Source: JAKPAM01 sp047605425 (GTDB lineage Bacteria > Pseudomonadota > Gammaproteobacteria > Burkholderiales > Burkholderiaceae_E). From it: a stretch of 17,655 bases of DNA. Both the position numbers and the translations under genes were made by a program. The notes beneath the pieces were generated by a model that was given only the letters and a program-made list of their open reading frames with translations, did no database searches and had not been told where the DNA came from. This document shows, in pieces, positions 1 to 7,613 of this stretch. Location of the stretch: positions 1-17,655 of the forward strand of contig JASGFT010000106.1 in assembly GCA_047605425.1 (NCBI GenBank), written 5' to 3'. The stretch's first letter is position 1. Every line of letters begins with the position of its first letter.

Positions 1-803
1 GTGTAGTGCAGGTGGTGCGGGCCCGCCCACATGTAGGTGAAGATCAGCGCCCAGAAGTGGACGATCGACAGGCGGTAGCTGTAGACCGGGCGCTCGGCCT
101 GCTTGGGGATGTAGTAGTACATCATCCCGAGGAAGCCCGCGGTCAGGAAGAAGCCGACCGCGTTGTGGCCGTACCACCACTGCACCATCGCGTCCTGCAC
201 GCCCGCGTAGGCGGAGTAGCTCTTCCACAGCGTCGCCGGCATCGCCGCGCTGTTGACGATGTGCAGCAGCGCGACGGCCAGGATGAAGCCGCCGAAGAAC
301 CAGTTGGCCACGTAGATGTGGCGCACCTTGCGCATGCCGACCGTGCCGAAGAACACGATCGCGTACGCGACCCAGACGAGCGCGATCAGGATGTCGATCG
401 GCCACTCGAGCTCGGCGTATTCCTTGCCGGACGTGTAGCCGAGCGGCAGCGAGATCGCGGCCAGCACGATGACGAGCTGCCAGCCCCAGAACGTGAAGCT
501 CGCCAGCCACGGCGCGAACAGCGGCGCCTGGCAGGTGCGCTGCACGACGTGATAGCTGGTCGCGAACAACGCGCAGCCGCCGAACGCGAAGATCACCGCA
601 TTGGTGTGCAGCGGCCGCAGGCGGCCATAGCTCAGCCACGGTATGCCGTAGCCGAGTTCGGGCCAGGCGAGCTGGGCGGCGATGAAGACGCCGACCAGCA
701 TGCCCACGACCCCCCACAACACGGCGGCCAGTGCGAACTGGCGCACAGGCTTGTCGCAATAGACCGGCCCGCCGGACGGCGTCATCGCGTTGGCGCGTAA
801 CAT
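1..803 (-). CDS. ccoN: cbb3-type cytochrome c oxidase subunit I, N-terminal part (3' end outside window)
   Basis: This is the catalytic heme-copper subunit of the high-affinity terminal oxidase, an inner-membrane protein that reduces oxygen and pumps protons. About 267 of the usual roughly 475 residues are visible. The reading frame, open from 803 to the window edge, shows LHTNAVIFAFGG (His66, typical low-spin heme ligand region), then WWYGHNAVGFFLT and GPHHLHYT, which carry the conserved CuB-site histidines, between long hydrophobic helices. ATG at 801-803 is chosen because CTGGAGAG lies about 8 bases upstream; a second in-frame ATG six codons later (785) is less well placed. It follows ccoI and ccoS in the same direction and is preceded by a perfect FNR box, so low-oxygen induction is expected. 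ccoO, ccoQ and ccoP presumably follow outside the window. Confidence 0.95.
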   Translation of the reverse strand, partial: MLRANAMTPSGGPVYCDKPVRQFALAAVLWGVVGMLVGVFIAAQLAWPELGYGIPWLSYGRLRPLHTNAVIFAFGGCALFATSYHVVQRTCQAPLFAPWLASFTFWGWQLVIVLAAISLPLGYTSGKEYAELEWPIDILIALVWVAYAIVFFGTVGMRKVRHIYVANWFFGGFILAVALLHIVNSAAMPATLWKSYSAYAGVQDAMVQWWYGHNAVGFFLTAGFLGMMYYYIPKQAERPVYSYRLSIVHFWALIFTYMWAGPHHLHY

Positions 804-832
804 CCTTGAACTCTCCAGGTAGATACCGCGGA

Positions 833-838
833 AGTATC
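833..838 (-). promoter_or_regulatory. -10 element of the ccoN promoter
   Basis: On the minus strand this reads GATACT, four of six matches to TATAAT. Its centre lies 32 bases downstream of the FNR-box centre, the spacing expected of a class II FNR-activated promoter with the box at about -41.5. A start site near 826 would give a leader of roughly 23 bases with the ribosome-binding site of ccoN in it. Confidence 0.5.
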
Positions 839-860
839 GGAGCGCGGCCCCCGGAGGCCT

Positions 861-874
861 TTGATGCCGATCAA
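861..874 (-). promoter_or_regulatory. FNR/ANR-type box upstream of ccoN
   Basis: TTGATGCCGATCAA is a perfect match to the palindromic FNR/ANR consensus TTGAT-N4-ATCAA. It overlaps the last codons and stop codon of ccoS (TGA, complement of 871-873) and lies 58 bases before the ccoN start. Its distance to the -10 element at 833-838 fits direct activation by an oxygen-sensing CRP/FNR-family regulator under low oxygen, the known control of cbb3 oxidases. Confidence 0.85.
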
Positions 875-1008
875 TCGTCCCGAAGTATCCGCTCGCCTTC
901 CTGCTCCAAGTTGTCAAATTGACCGCGGTCGACGGCGAACCACAGGGCGCCGAGGATCAACAGGACGAGCACGACGGACAGCGGAACGAGCAGGTACAGG
1001 ATGTCCAT
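871..1008 (-). CDS. ccoS: cbb3-type cytochrome oxidase assembly protein CcoS
   Basis: CcoS is a small single-span inner-membrane protein needed to place heme and copper in the cbb3 oxidase; this copy has 45 residues. It begins MDILYLLVPL, has one hydrophobic helix (about residues 3-25) and the family's characteristic tail FAVDRGQFDNLEQEGERILR followed by two Asp. A much longer frame runs on upstream but is only the shadow of ccoI; ATG at 1006-1008 is the start that leaves just the family domain. It begins two bases after the ccoI stop codon (TGA-TC-ATG) and has no clear ribosome-binding site, so translational coupling to ccoI is likely. Its 3' end overlaps the FNR box of ccoN. Confidence 0.92.
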   Translation of the reverse strand: MDILYLLVPLSVVLVLLILGALWFAVDRGQFDNLEQEGERILRDD

Positions 1009-1010
1009 GA

Positions 1011-3551
1011 TCAAACGCCGGTAGCGGGCCGCGCCGGCTGCGTGGCCGGCGCGCGTCGCGGCACCGGAGGATACCTGCCGCCGGCGCCGGCGGTGTCGCC
1101 GCCCGACGTCCCGGCGCGCGTGATCGGGCGGGCCAGCCGCGTCGCGTTGGCGACGACGATCAGCGAGCTGGCGGCCATGCCCAGACCCGCGACCCAGGGC
1201 GGCATCGCGCCGATGACGGCCAGCGGGATCGACACGGCGTTGTAGGCCAGCGCCCAGCCGAAGTTCTCGCGGATGACGCGAAGGCAGCGGCGTGCGTGGC
1301 CGACCGTCGCGACGATCGCCGTCAGATCGTCGCCGATGACGACGAAATCCGCGCTGGCGCGCGCCAGCGGCACCGAACGCCCCATCGCGAACGACACCTG
1401 CGCCTGGCGCAGCACCGGCGCGTCGTTGATGCCGTCGCCGACCATCGCGACGCGGCGGCCGGCCTGCTGCAGGTCGCGCACGTAGGCGAGCTTGTTCTCG
1501 GGCGTGCAACCGCCGCGGGCCCACGCCGGGTCGATGCTCACGCGGCCGGCCAGCGCCCGCACCGCGGCCGGCCGATCGCCGGACAGCAGATGCACGTCGA
1601 TCCCGGCGGCCTGCAGCACGCGCACGGCGGCCGGCGCATCGGCCCGCAGGTCCTCGTCCAGATCGAAGCTGGCGAGCCAGCCCTCGGGGCCGCTCAGGTG
1701 CAGCGTGCGGCCGAGCCGAGCCGCCGACGCATGCCGCGAATCGCCGGCCGGGGCATCGTCCCGCTCGCGCGACACGTCGACGCGGCAGAACGACGCCGAG
1801 CCGAGCCGCAGCAGCGTGACGGCCGGCGCCATGCCGTCGGCGCCGTCGACGAACACGCGCGCGACGATGCCCTGGCCGGCGACCTCCTCGGCGTCGAGCA
1901 CGCGCAGCGATTCGACGAACGGATCGCCTATCGCCAGCGCGACGACGTCGGCCGGGCCGTCCCATCGCACCGGCGCGGAACCGGCGGCAGCCTGCGCGCG
2001 CTGCAACGCGCGCGAGGCCGGATGCAGCGACTGGCGCGCGACCAGCGCCGCCAGCGCCAGCGCGCGCTCGGGCGTCAGCCCGTCGGCGCAACCCGTGTGG
2101 ACCAGCCGCAGCGCGTCGCTGGTCAGCGTGCCGGTCTTGTCGAACACGACGGTGTCGATCGCCGCCGCGCGCTCGACCGCGTCCAGGTCGCACACCATGA
2201 CGCCGCGCCGCGCCAGCGCGCCGGAAGCGGCCAGCATCGCCGCCGGCGTGGCCAGCGACAACGCGCACGGGCAGGTGACGACCAGCACCGCCACCGCCGT
2301 GCGCACGGCCATGCCCGGATCGACCATCCACCACCACGCCGCGCACAGGCTGGCGATCAGCAGCACGCCGACCAGGAATGGCATCGCGATGCGGTCGGCC
2401 AGTCGCGCGACCCGCGGCCGGTCGACGGCCGCCGCACGGATCAGCTCGGCGATCTGGCCGTAGCGCGTCCGTTCGCCGGTCGACGTGAGGCTCACCTCGA
2501 CGACCGCGCTCAGGTTGTGGCTGCCGGCCAGCACCGTCTGGCCGACGCCGCGCAGCACCGGCGTCGATTCGCCGGACAACAGCGATTCATCGGCCTGCGT
2601 CACCCCGGCCTCGATGCGGCCGTCGCCGGGGAAGGTCTCGCCCGGATAGACGCGCACGCGGTCGCCGGTCCTGAGACGGCGCACCGCCATCCGCAGCCAG
2701 CGGCCGTCGGGCTGCCGCACCTCGACCGTATCGGGCAGGCGGCCCAGCAGCGCCTCGATCGCGTCGGCCGAGCGGCGGCGCATCCGCGCCTCGAGCCAGC
2801 GCGCGCTGAGCAGGAAGAACACGAACATCGTCGCCGAATCGAAGTACACCTCGCGCCCGAGCCAGCCGTCGGGCTGGAACGTGGCGATCGTGCTCGCGGC
2901 GAACGCGATCAGCAGCCCGGCGCAGACCGTCAGGTCCATGCCGATGCGCCCGGCGCGCAGGTCGCGCAGGCTCTGCCGGAAGAACGGGCCGCACGAGAAG
3001 ATCAGCACCGGCAGCGTCAGCATCCATGACGCCCAGCGCAGCAGCGTGACGATGTCCGCCGGCATGCCGGCCGCGTCCTCGACGTACGACGGGTACGCGT
3101 ACATCATCACCTGCATCATGCACAGCGTCGCGACCAGCCAGCGCCACAGCGCCCGCCGTTCCCGCCGCTGGTGCCGCAGCCGGTCGACGTGGCCGTTGGC
3201 CGGCGTCATCGGATAGCCGGCGCGGCGCGCCGCGGCGAACCAGGCCGACGGCCGCGTGATGGCGGCGTCCCAGATGACGCGCGCGCGCCCGTTCACGGTG
3301 TTGACCTGGACCTGGCTGACGCCGGGCACCGCCAGCAGCGCCGCCTCGATGTTCAGGCCGCAGGCCGCGCAGACGATGTTCTCGACATGGACGTCCGACT
3401 CCCATCGTCCGATGGCTTCGTCACCCCCCGTATCGGCCGGGTCGTCGTCGCGCGGCGATGACCGGCCGGCCCCGCGCAGCGCCCGACCGAAGCTGGACCA
3501 CTCCTGCGGGTCATCCAGCGCGATCAGGTCGGTTTGGGGGGAGTCTGCCAT
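1011..3551 (-). CDS. ccoI: Copper-translocating P-type ATPase CcoI (cbb3 oxidase copper supply)
   Basis: CcoI is a P1B-type ATPase that moves copper across the inner membrane for CuB assembly in CcoN. The 846-residue protein shows an N-terminal heavy-metal domain with CAAC (Cys61, Cys64), several membrane helices between about 135 and 250, the actuator motif SGES (326-329), the metal-binding TCPCALS (CPC 427-429) in a helix, the phosphorylation motif DKTGT (Asp471), the HP pair (510-511) and GDGINDAP (705-712). The C-terminal 35 residues are a low-complexity Gly/Arg/Pro tail. ATG at 3551 is chosen because the residues DDPQEW before the metal domain resemble family N-termini, as I remember them, and because any earlier start would lie across the FNR-like box. 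No Shine-Dalgarno sequence precedes it. The closely following ccoS and ccoN support the CcoI assignment over general CopA. Confidence 0.94.
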   Translation of the reverse strand: MADSPQTDLIALDDPQEWSSFGRALRGAGRSSPRDDDPADTGGDEAIGRWESDVHVENIVCAACGLNIEAALLAVPGVSQVQVNTVNGRARVIWDAAITRPSAWFAAARRAGYPMTPANGHVDRLRHQRRERRALWRWLVATLCMMQVMMYAYPSYVEDAAGMPADIVTLLRWASWMLTLPVLIFSCGPFFRQSLRDLRAGRIGMDLTVCAGLLIAFAASTIATFQPDGWLGREVYFDSATMFVFFLLSARWLEARMRRRSADAIEALLGRLPDTVEVRQPDGRWLRMAVRRLRTGDRVRVYPGETFPGDGRIEAGVTQADESLLSGESTPVLRGVGQTVLAGSHNLSAVVEVSLTSTGERTRYGQIAELIRAAAVDRPRVARLADRIAMPFLVGVLLIASLCAAWWWMVDPGMAVRTAVAVLVVTCPCALSLATPAAMLAASGALARRGVMVCDLDAVERAAAIDTVVFDKTGTLTSDALRLVHTGCADGLTPERALALAALVARQSLHPASRALQRAQAAAGSAPVRWDGPADVVALAIGDPFVESLRVLDAEEVAGQGIVARVFVDGADGMAPAVTLLRLGSASFCRVDVSRERDDAPAGDSRHASAARLGRTLHLSGPEGWLASFDLDEDLRADAPAAVRVLQAAGIDVHLLSGDRPAAVRALAGRVSIDPAWARGGCTPENKLAYVRDLQQAGRRVAMVGDGINDAPVLRQAQVSFAMGRSVPLARASADFVVIGDDLTAIVATVGHARRCLRVIRENFGWALAYNAVSIPLAVIGAMPPWVAGLGMAASSLIVVANATRLARPITRAGTSGGDTAGAGGRYPPVPRRAPATQPARPATGV

Positions 3552-3584
3552 CGGCACAGTCTGACATGCGCCCAACGCCGAACG

Positions 3585-3598
3585 TTGACGCAGATCAT
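3585..3598 (-). promoter_or_regulatory. Second FNR/ANR-like box, upstream of ccoI
   Basis: On the minus strand this is ATGATCTGCGTCAA, twelve of fourteen fits to TTGAT-N4-ATCAA when the spacer is counted as free; the TGAT and TCAA cores are intact. It lies 34 bases upstream of the ccoI start. A -41.5 placement would put the start site at about 3550, on the ccoI start codon itself; a weak -10 (CAGACT, 3558-3563) is found at the matching distance. This suggests that the whole ccoIS-ccoN cluster responds to oxygen, but the box is imperfect. Confidence 0.5.
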
Positions 3599-3681
3599 TG
3601 GCGACGGCGGCCCCGTTTACCCCCCACCCGATCATCGCCGCCCGAACCGAACGAATGCCACGTTGCTGGGGAGCCGAGGGA

Positions 3682-4077
3682 CTAGGGCAGCAGGACCAGC
3701 AGCGCGGCCGGCAGGTTGCACAGCGCGTGCAGCCACGCCGCGGCACCGAGCCCGCGGCCGAAGCCCTTCGACCGCCGTTCGAGGAACAGACGGCCGAACC
3801 AGTAGAACCCCCAGGCCGCGGGAACGGCGATCACGGCGGAGCCCGCTCCCCATCCGTGCACCGCGCCGCTCAGGACGGCGGCCGCGATGACGGCCCGCGT
3901 CCCGGAAATTCCGAACGTTCGGACCAGCGCGACGACAGCGAGCGCGAACGCCGTCGTCTCGACGACCGGGCCGAAGACGAGCAGGCCGAACAACTGCCGC
4001 GCCGTGCTCCCGGTCAGCGCGAGCGGCTCGGGAAACGCCCGGCCCGCGAGCCGGAAACCCGCGTGCGCGGCCAGCAT
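3682..4077 (-). CDS. Small CPBP-family (CAAX-protease-like) membrane protein, 5' end uncertain
   Basis: The 131 residues from ATG 4077 contain about four hydrophobic segments and three motifs in the order seen in CPBP intramembrane metalloproteases: FGPVVETTAFAL (normally a Glu-Glu-x-x-x-Arg motif), SGAVHGW, and WLHALCNL (His-x-x-x-Asn). Only one Glu is left in motif 1 and the Arg is missing, so protease activity is uncertain. Family members often exceed 180 residues. Upstream of 4077 the frame stays open and encodes another clear hydrophobic stretch (WIALVAIVTVPSFLYM) but has no ATG, GTG or TTG. An ATG at 4187 lies in a different frame and would join it through a one-base shift near the GGGG run at 4129-4132. 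The true start is therefore unresolved. Its neighbours give no functional clue. Confidence 0.6.
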   Translation of the reverse strand: MLAAHAGFRLAGRAFPEPLALTGSTARQLFGLLVFGPVVETTAFALAVVALVRTFGISGTRAVIAAAVLSGAVHGWGAGSAVIAVPAAWGFYWFGRLFLERRSKGFGRGLGAAAWLHALCNLPAALLVLLP

Positions 4078-4244
4078 GTACAGGAACGATGGAACCGTGA
4101 CGATCGCGACCAGCGCGATCCAGCGCCCGGGGCCGGACGTCCGGTCGCGATCGCCGCGTTCGATCCCGTCCCGGGATCGGCTGTCATCGGCGGGAAGACG
4201 GATTTCGCTCCCCTCGCGGATGCTCGTCCGGGTCCATGCTCGCG

Positions 4245-6170
4245 TCAGATCAGCAACGGCGATCCGGCCTGCACGCCGAGCAGCCGCTCCGCCGAGAAAC
4301 CGTCCGAGGTCATCACCAGCGCGTCGGCGTCGAACAACGCGCCCAGGTCGGCCGACGCGAGCTGGCCGGCACCCGGCCCGACCGTCACGCCGGACAACGT
4401 GATCGTGCCGAGCGAGGCGCCCGCGCCGTCGCCGCCGTGCAGACCGATGACGATGTTGCCCGAGGTGTCGGTCGACACGCTCAGATACTGATTCGGGCTG
4501 GTCGCCGCCGTGACGTCCTCGCGACCGAGATTGGTGTCGGCGCAGTCGGTCGTCGCGGCGCCGGGCGCGCCCGGGCCGCGATGCACGCCGGCCGTATCGA
4601 GCACGTCGATCAGCGCGATCCGGTCGACGCCCAGCTCGAAGTCGTGGATCACGTCGTTGCCGTTCTGAGTCTGCATCGAATAGACGAACACGTCGGTCGC
4701 GTGATCGTGCGTGATCGCGCCGGTGGCCTGGTCCAGACGGCCGCCGACCAGCGCGTCGTCGCCGACCTGGCCGAACAGGACGTCGCGTCCCGCGCCGCCG
4801 ACCAGCAGGTCGTTCCCCCCGCCGGCCACCGACAGGCCGACGCGGTGGATGTCCAGGCCCGGATCGGCGGCCGCTCCGGCCGGCCCCGGTGCGCTGATGA
4901 TCTGCAGCGCGGCGGTTTCGTCGTGGTCGATGCCGATCGACCAGGTCCAGGTCTGCGCGCCGTCGCCGCTCGGCGTCGAGAACCCCTGCGGCGCGCTGCC
5001 CTCGACCGTCGACCAGGTCTTGGTCTGACCGTCATAGTGTCCGAGCACGTCGCCGTCGAACCGGATCTCGAGCGAGGTGCCGCTGGACGCCAGGCCCGAG
5101 ACCGTCATCGACAGGTTCAGTTCGGCGATGCCGACGATGACGGTCTGCGCCATCGCCGCCGGGCCGCCGGCCAGCGCGTTGGCGCTGGTATTCCACAGGT
5201 GATGCTCGCCGGCGGCGGCGTGAGGGTCGGCGACGAGCGCCAGCATCGTCGCGTCGCTGGCGTCCGGCGCGCCGGCACGCGTGTCCCAGAACTCGAAGCG
5301 GCCGTTGCGCACGCTGACGCCGTTGTCGCCGACCAGCACCTGGTCGCTGTCGTCGCCGGCCAGGATGTTCGTCGCGCCGGGAAACGGAAGCGGCAGGAAA
5401 TAACCGACCTGCAACGCGGCCGACGGCGTATCGATCGCCGTCGGCCGGTTCGCGCCGAGCCGCAGGTCATCGACGCTGCCGACCGCGGCGCCCGACGCAT
5501 CGAAGAACTCGGCACGCAACAGCGTGGGCGCGTCGGCGGCCAGGTAGTTGGTGCCGTAGGCGCGCGACGAATACGCGCCGCTGGCGTCGATCGGCAGGTC
5601 ATGCGTGCCCAGGCTGTCGGTGACGCGCACCATCACGACGTTCTGTCCGGCGACGCCCGACAGGTAGCCGTACTGCCACGGCGACTCGAACGTGAAGCCG
5701 GACACCGGCGGCCGATCGACGGCGACGGCCGGCGTCGCGACGGCTTCACCGGCATTGCCGGCCGCATCGACCGCCCAAGCCCGCAGGCCCTGACTCGTCG
5801 CGCCGTCCGGCAGGCGCTCGACCGACAACTGCCAACGGCCATCGGCGCCGGCCTGCGTGCTGGTCGACAACGCGCCCCAGGTGATGAACACCGTGCTGCC
5901 GGCCTCGGCCTGGCCGGTGACGAGCAGCGGCGACGACGCTTCGTGCGGTGACAGCGCGCCGTCGCCACCGATCGGATCGACGACGACCGGCGGCGGGGCC
6001 GTCCGATCGAAGCTGATCGACGCGGAGCCGGTACGACTGATGCCGTACGCGTTGCTGGCCAGGGCCTGGAGCGCGCGGCGCGAAGCGATGGTCGGTCCTC
6101 GAGGCGGCGATCTCCGCCGACGCGAGGCGACGAAAGAAAAAAAGCCCCGGATCTCCCGATCCAGGGCCAA
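4245..6170 (-). CDS. C-terminal part of an RTX/Ig-like type I secretion substrate (5'-truncated, probable pseudogene)
   Basis: The frame encodes the end of a large secreted adhesin- or hemolysin-like protein. From about residue 38 it reads as the end of one Ig-like repeat (SFDRTAPPPVVVD), then a complete Ig-like repeat (about 60-152) with AVDAAGNAG, then an unassigned beta-rich part. RTX calcium-binding nonapeptides follow at 450-478 (GGNDLLVGGAGRDVLFG), and a type I secretion C-terminal target region of the VC_A0849 kind begins near 490 (DVFVYS, NDVIHDFELGVDRIAL). Such proteins usually have over a thousand residues. The only in-frame start ahead of the first domain is a TTG at 6170 that sits at the terminator of the upstream gene, and residues 1-35 look non-coding. 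I infer that a deletion removed the front of the gene. No secretion ATPase or membrane-fusion gene is nearby. Confidence 0.6.
   Translation of the reverse strand: MALDREIRGFFSFVASRRRRSPPRGPTIASRRALQALASNAYGISRTGSASISFDRTAPPPVVVDPIGGDGALSPHEASSPLLVTGQAEAGSTVFITWGALSTSTQAGADGRWQLSVERLPDGATSQGLRAWAVDAAGNAGEAVATPAVAVDRPPVSGFTFESPWQYGYLSGVAGQNVVMVRVTDSLGTHDLPIDASGAYSSRAYGTNYLAADAPTLLRAEFFDASGAAVGSVDDLRLGANRPTAIDTPSAALQVGYFLPLPFPGATNILAGDDSDQVLVGDNGVSVRNGRFEFWDTRAGAPDASDATMLALVADPHAAAGEHHLWNTSANALAGGPAAMAQTVIVGIAELNLSMTVSGLASSGTSLEIRFDGDVLGHYDGQTKTWSTVEGSAPQGFSTPSGDGAQTWTWSIGIDHDETAALQIISAPGPAGAAADPGLDIHRVGLSVAGGGNDLLVGGAGRDVLFGQVGDDALVGGRLDQATGAITHDHATDVFVYSMQTQNGNDVIHDFELGVDRIALIDVLDTAGVHRGPGAPGAATTDCADTNLGREDVTAATSPNQYLSVSTDTSGNIVIGLHGGDGAGASLGTITLSGVTVGPGAGQLASADLGALFDADALVMTSDGFSAERLLGVQAGSPLLI
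6137..6167 (-). terminator. Rho-independent terminator of the BON-domain gene
   Basis: On the minus strand the bases complementary to 6144-6167 form a ten-pair stem (GCCCTGGATC with GATCCGGGGC, one G-U pair) closed by a four-base loop GGGA, followed directly by seven T residues (6137-6143). This is a textbook intrinsic terminator. It lies 78 bases downstream of the BON gene stop codon and directly upstream of the truncated RTX frame, which argues that the RTX frame is not served by transcription from the BON gene. Confidence 0.88.
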
Positions 6171-6244
6171 TCGCTTGCACGAAGAGACAGAAATCCTTGA
6201 ATGACGAGGCCCGATGGTGAAGGGCCGGGCCCCGTCGGCGAGGC

Positions 6245-6559
6245 TCAGGGCTTGACCGCGATCTCGTTGCGCACGCCCTTGACGCCTTTCGTGTTGCGGG
6301 CAATGGTCTCGGCCGACGATTTCTCGCTGGCGGACTTGGCGAAGCCCGACAGCATCACCGTGCCGTTGAGCGTCTCGACGCTGATCGCGTTCGCATCGAC
6401 CGCCTTGCTTTCGACATACTTGGTCTTGATGGCCGTCGTGATCGCCGCATCGTCGACATAAGCGCCCATCGTCTGCTGGCCGCGCTGGACGGCACAGCCG
6501 GCCGACGCCATTAGCGCCGCGCTAAGCAGGGCGATGGACAACGATTTGCGAGTTTTCAT
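6245..6559 (-). CDS. BON-domain lipoprotein (OsmY-like)
   Basis: The 104-residue protein starts with a lipoprotein-type signal peptide: Lys/Arg-rich MKTRK, a hydrophobic core and SAGC with Cys22 as the likely lipidated residue. A single BON domain follows (about 36-103): the VDDAAITTAIKTKY helix, SVETLNGTVMLSGF with its invariant central Gly, and GVKGVRNEIAV. BON domains bind phospholipid or other envelope surfaces; small single-domain members are usually envelope-stress or osmotic-stress proteins. ATG 6557-6559 is chosen because AGGAG lies six bases upstream. It stands alone as a transcript: a strong intrinsic terminator follows, and the upstream neighbour is divergent. The specific role is not known. 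Confidence 0.88.
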   Translation of the reverse strand: MKTRKSLSIALLSAALMASAGCAVQRGQQTMGAYVDDAAITTAIKTKYVESKAVDANAISVETLNGTVMLSGFAKSASEKSSAETIARNTKGVKGVRNEIAVKP

Positions 6560-6767
6560 GCGTTCTCCTGAGCACGTGAGCGGGTGTCGACAGGATGCCC
6601 GCGGAGCGACGGCGGGCCCATGCGCCGTCGACCCTCTCCGCTGTAGGACAACGCCGGGTCGTGGACTGCGCGCCGACGGGCGACGGCAGGCATCGACCGA
6701 TGAACGGGCGCTCGCGCGGCGGCGATGATGGATCGGCTGGGCTGGCCAGCGCCAACCGAGACCACCG
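6560..6767. other. Divergent intergenic region between BON lipoprotein and DUF3182 operon
   Basis: These 208 bases must hold the promoters for both directions. Apart from the AGGAG ribosome-binding site of the BON gene (just above 6560), no convincing sigma-70 pair was found. The minus strand has GTTGTCCTACA (complement of about 6644-6654), which could be part of an alternative sigma-factor promoter, but I could not confirm that. Frames crossing this region have no recognisable protein content. Confidence 0.3.
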
Positions 6768-7613
6768 ATGCGCGCTAACCGCTGTTCGCCCCGAACCGTC
6801 GTCACGCTGCCGCTGCGCGAGAACGAGCCGGCGCACGAACGCGAGGTCCATCGTCATCTGGCCCGCTCGCTGGCCGTGCTGCTCGGCGGCCACTACGGCG
6901 GCGATCACGATCCGGAGCGGACCGCCGATGATCAGCGACCGCCTTACTTCCTGCCGAGCACGACGATCGTCGGCCTCGAGCGGGCGCGGGCGCTGGGCAT
7001 CCGCGACGACGACGATCTGTTCGGCGGCGTCGTCGACCGCGCGTTCATCTGCACGAAAGCGATCACGCATCCGTTGACGGCGGCCGACGCGCGGCGTCCC
7101 CCGGGCTGGTCGGACGCGTTCGCGCAACGGACGCGCGACGCGGTGCTGCCGGGCTGGACGGCCTTCTCGATCGACGATCTTCGTGAAGGCGCGCGCCGCC
7201 TGCTCGAACGCGGGCCGGCGCGGCTCAAGCCCGTCCACGCGACGGCCGGCCGGGGCCAGCAGGTGCTCGAGCGGCTGCAGGACGTCGACGCGGCGCTCGA
7301 ATGCTTCCCGGGCCTGTACGCGTCGCGACGCAACTACGACGCCGCGCAGGGACGCGATGCCGCGGGCCGCTGGTGCTCGGGCGTGCTCGAGCAATCATGG
7401 CGAGTCGGCGGCGCCAGCGCGGCCGAGATCGGCGCGATGCTGGCGCTGCATGCCGATCCGGCGCTGCAGGCGGTGCGGACCTGCTCGTACGAGGTATACG
7501 GCGAAGCGCCTCGACGCGAGGACGCGACAGTCCTGTACGCAGGCAACGACCCCGAGTTGGGAGAACTGACGAAGTACGTCAACGTCACCATCGAGGCTCA
7601 TGGCGACACATAG
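6768..7613 (+). CDS. DUF3182 family protein, apparently with an internal deletion
   Basis: The N-terminal half carries sequences I recognise from DUF3182: LFGGVVDRAFICTKAITHPL, PPGWSDAF, VLPGWTAFSIDDLR and KPVHATAGRGQQV. The C-terminal half has CFPGLYASRRNYDAAQGRDA, GVLEQSWRVGGAS and ELTKYVNVTIE. The function of the family is unknown. As I remember it, members have about 370 residues; this one has 281, and a central portion seems missing at about residue 177 (near 7296), where the frame continues without a stop. ATG 6768 is the only suitable start, with a weak ribosome-binding site. The stop overlaps the start of the following hydrolase by 14 bases, so they are translationally coupled. Whether the shortened protein works is open. 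Confidence 0.8.
   Translation: MRANRCSPRTVVTLPLRENEPAHEREVHRHLARSLAVLLGGHYGGDHDPERTADDQRPPYFLPSTTIVGLERARALGIRDDDDLFGGVVDRAFICTKAITHPLTAADARRPPGWSDAFAQRTRDAVLPGWTAFSIDDLREGARRLLERGPARLKPVHATAGRGQQVLERLQDVDAALECFPGLYASRRNYDAAQGRDAAGRWCSGVLEQSWRVGGASAAEIGAMLALHADPALQAVRTCSYEVYGEAPRREDATVLYAGNDPELGELTKYVNVTIEAHGDT

Noticed and set aside
6..800. Long plus-strand open frame opposite ccoN
   Set aside because: His/Arg/Asp-rich translation without motifs; it is the antisense shadow of ccoN in high-GC DNA.
871..2346. 491-codon minus-strand frame ending in CcoS
   Set aside because: Only its last 45 codons are the real ccoS; the remainder is out of frame inside ccoI.
1296..3029. 577-codon plus-strand frame opposite ccoI
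   Set aside because: Low-complexity Arg/His/Gln translation; the opposite strand encodes a complete P-type ATPase.
3598..4491. 297-codon plus-strand frame
   Set aside because: Charged, repetitive translation opposite the CPBP-like and RTX frames, which carry recognisable domains.
4236..5951. 571-codon plus-strand frame
   Set aside because: Shadow of the RTX/Ig-like frame; Arg/Val/Ala-rich with no motif.
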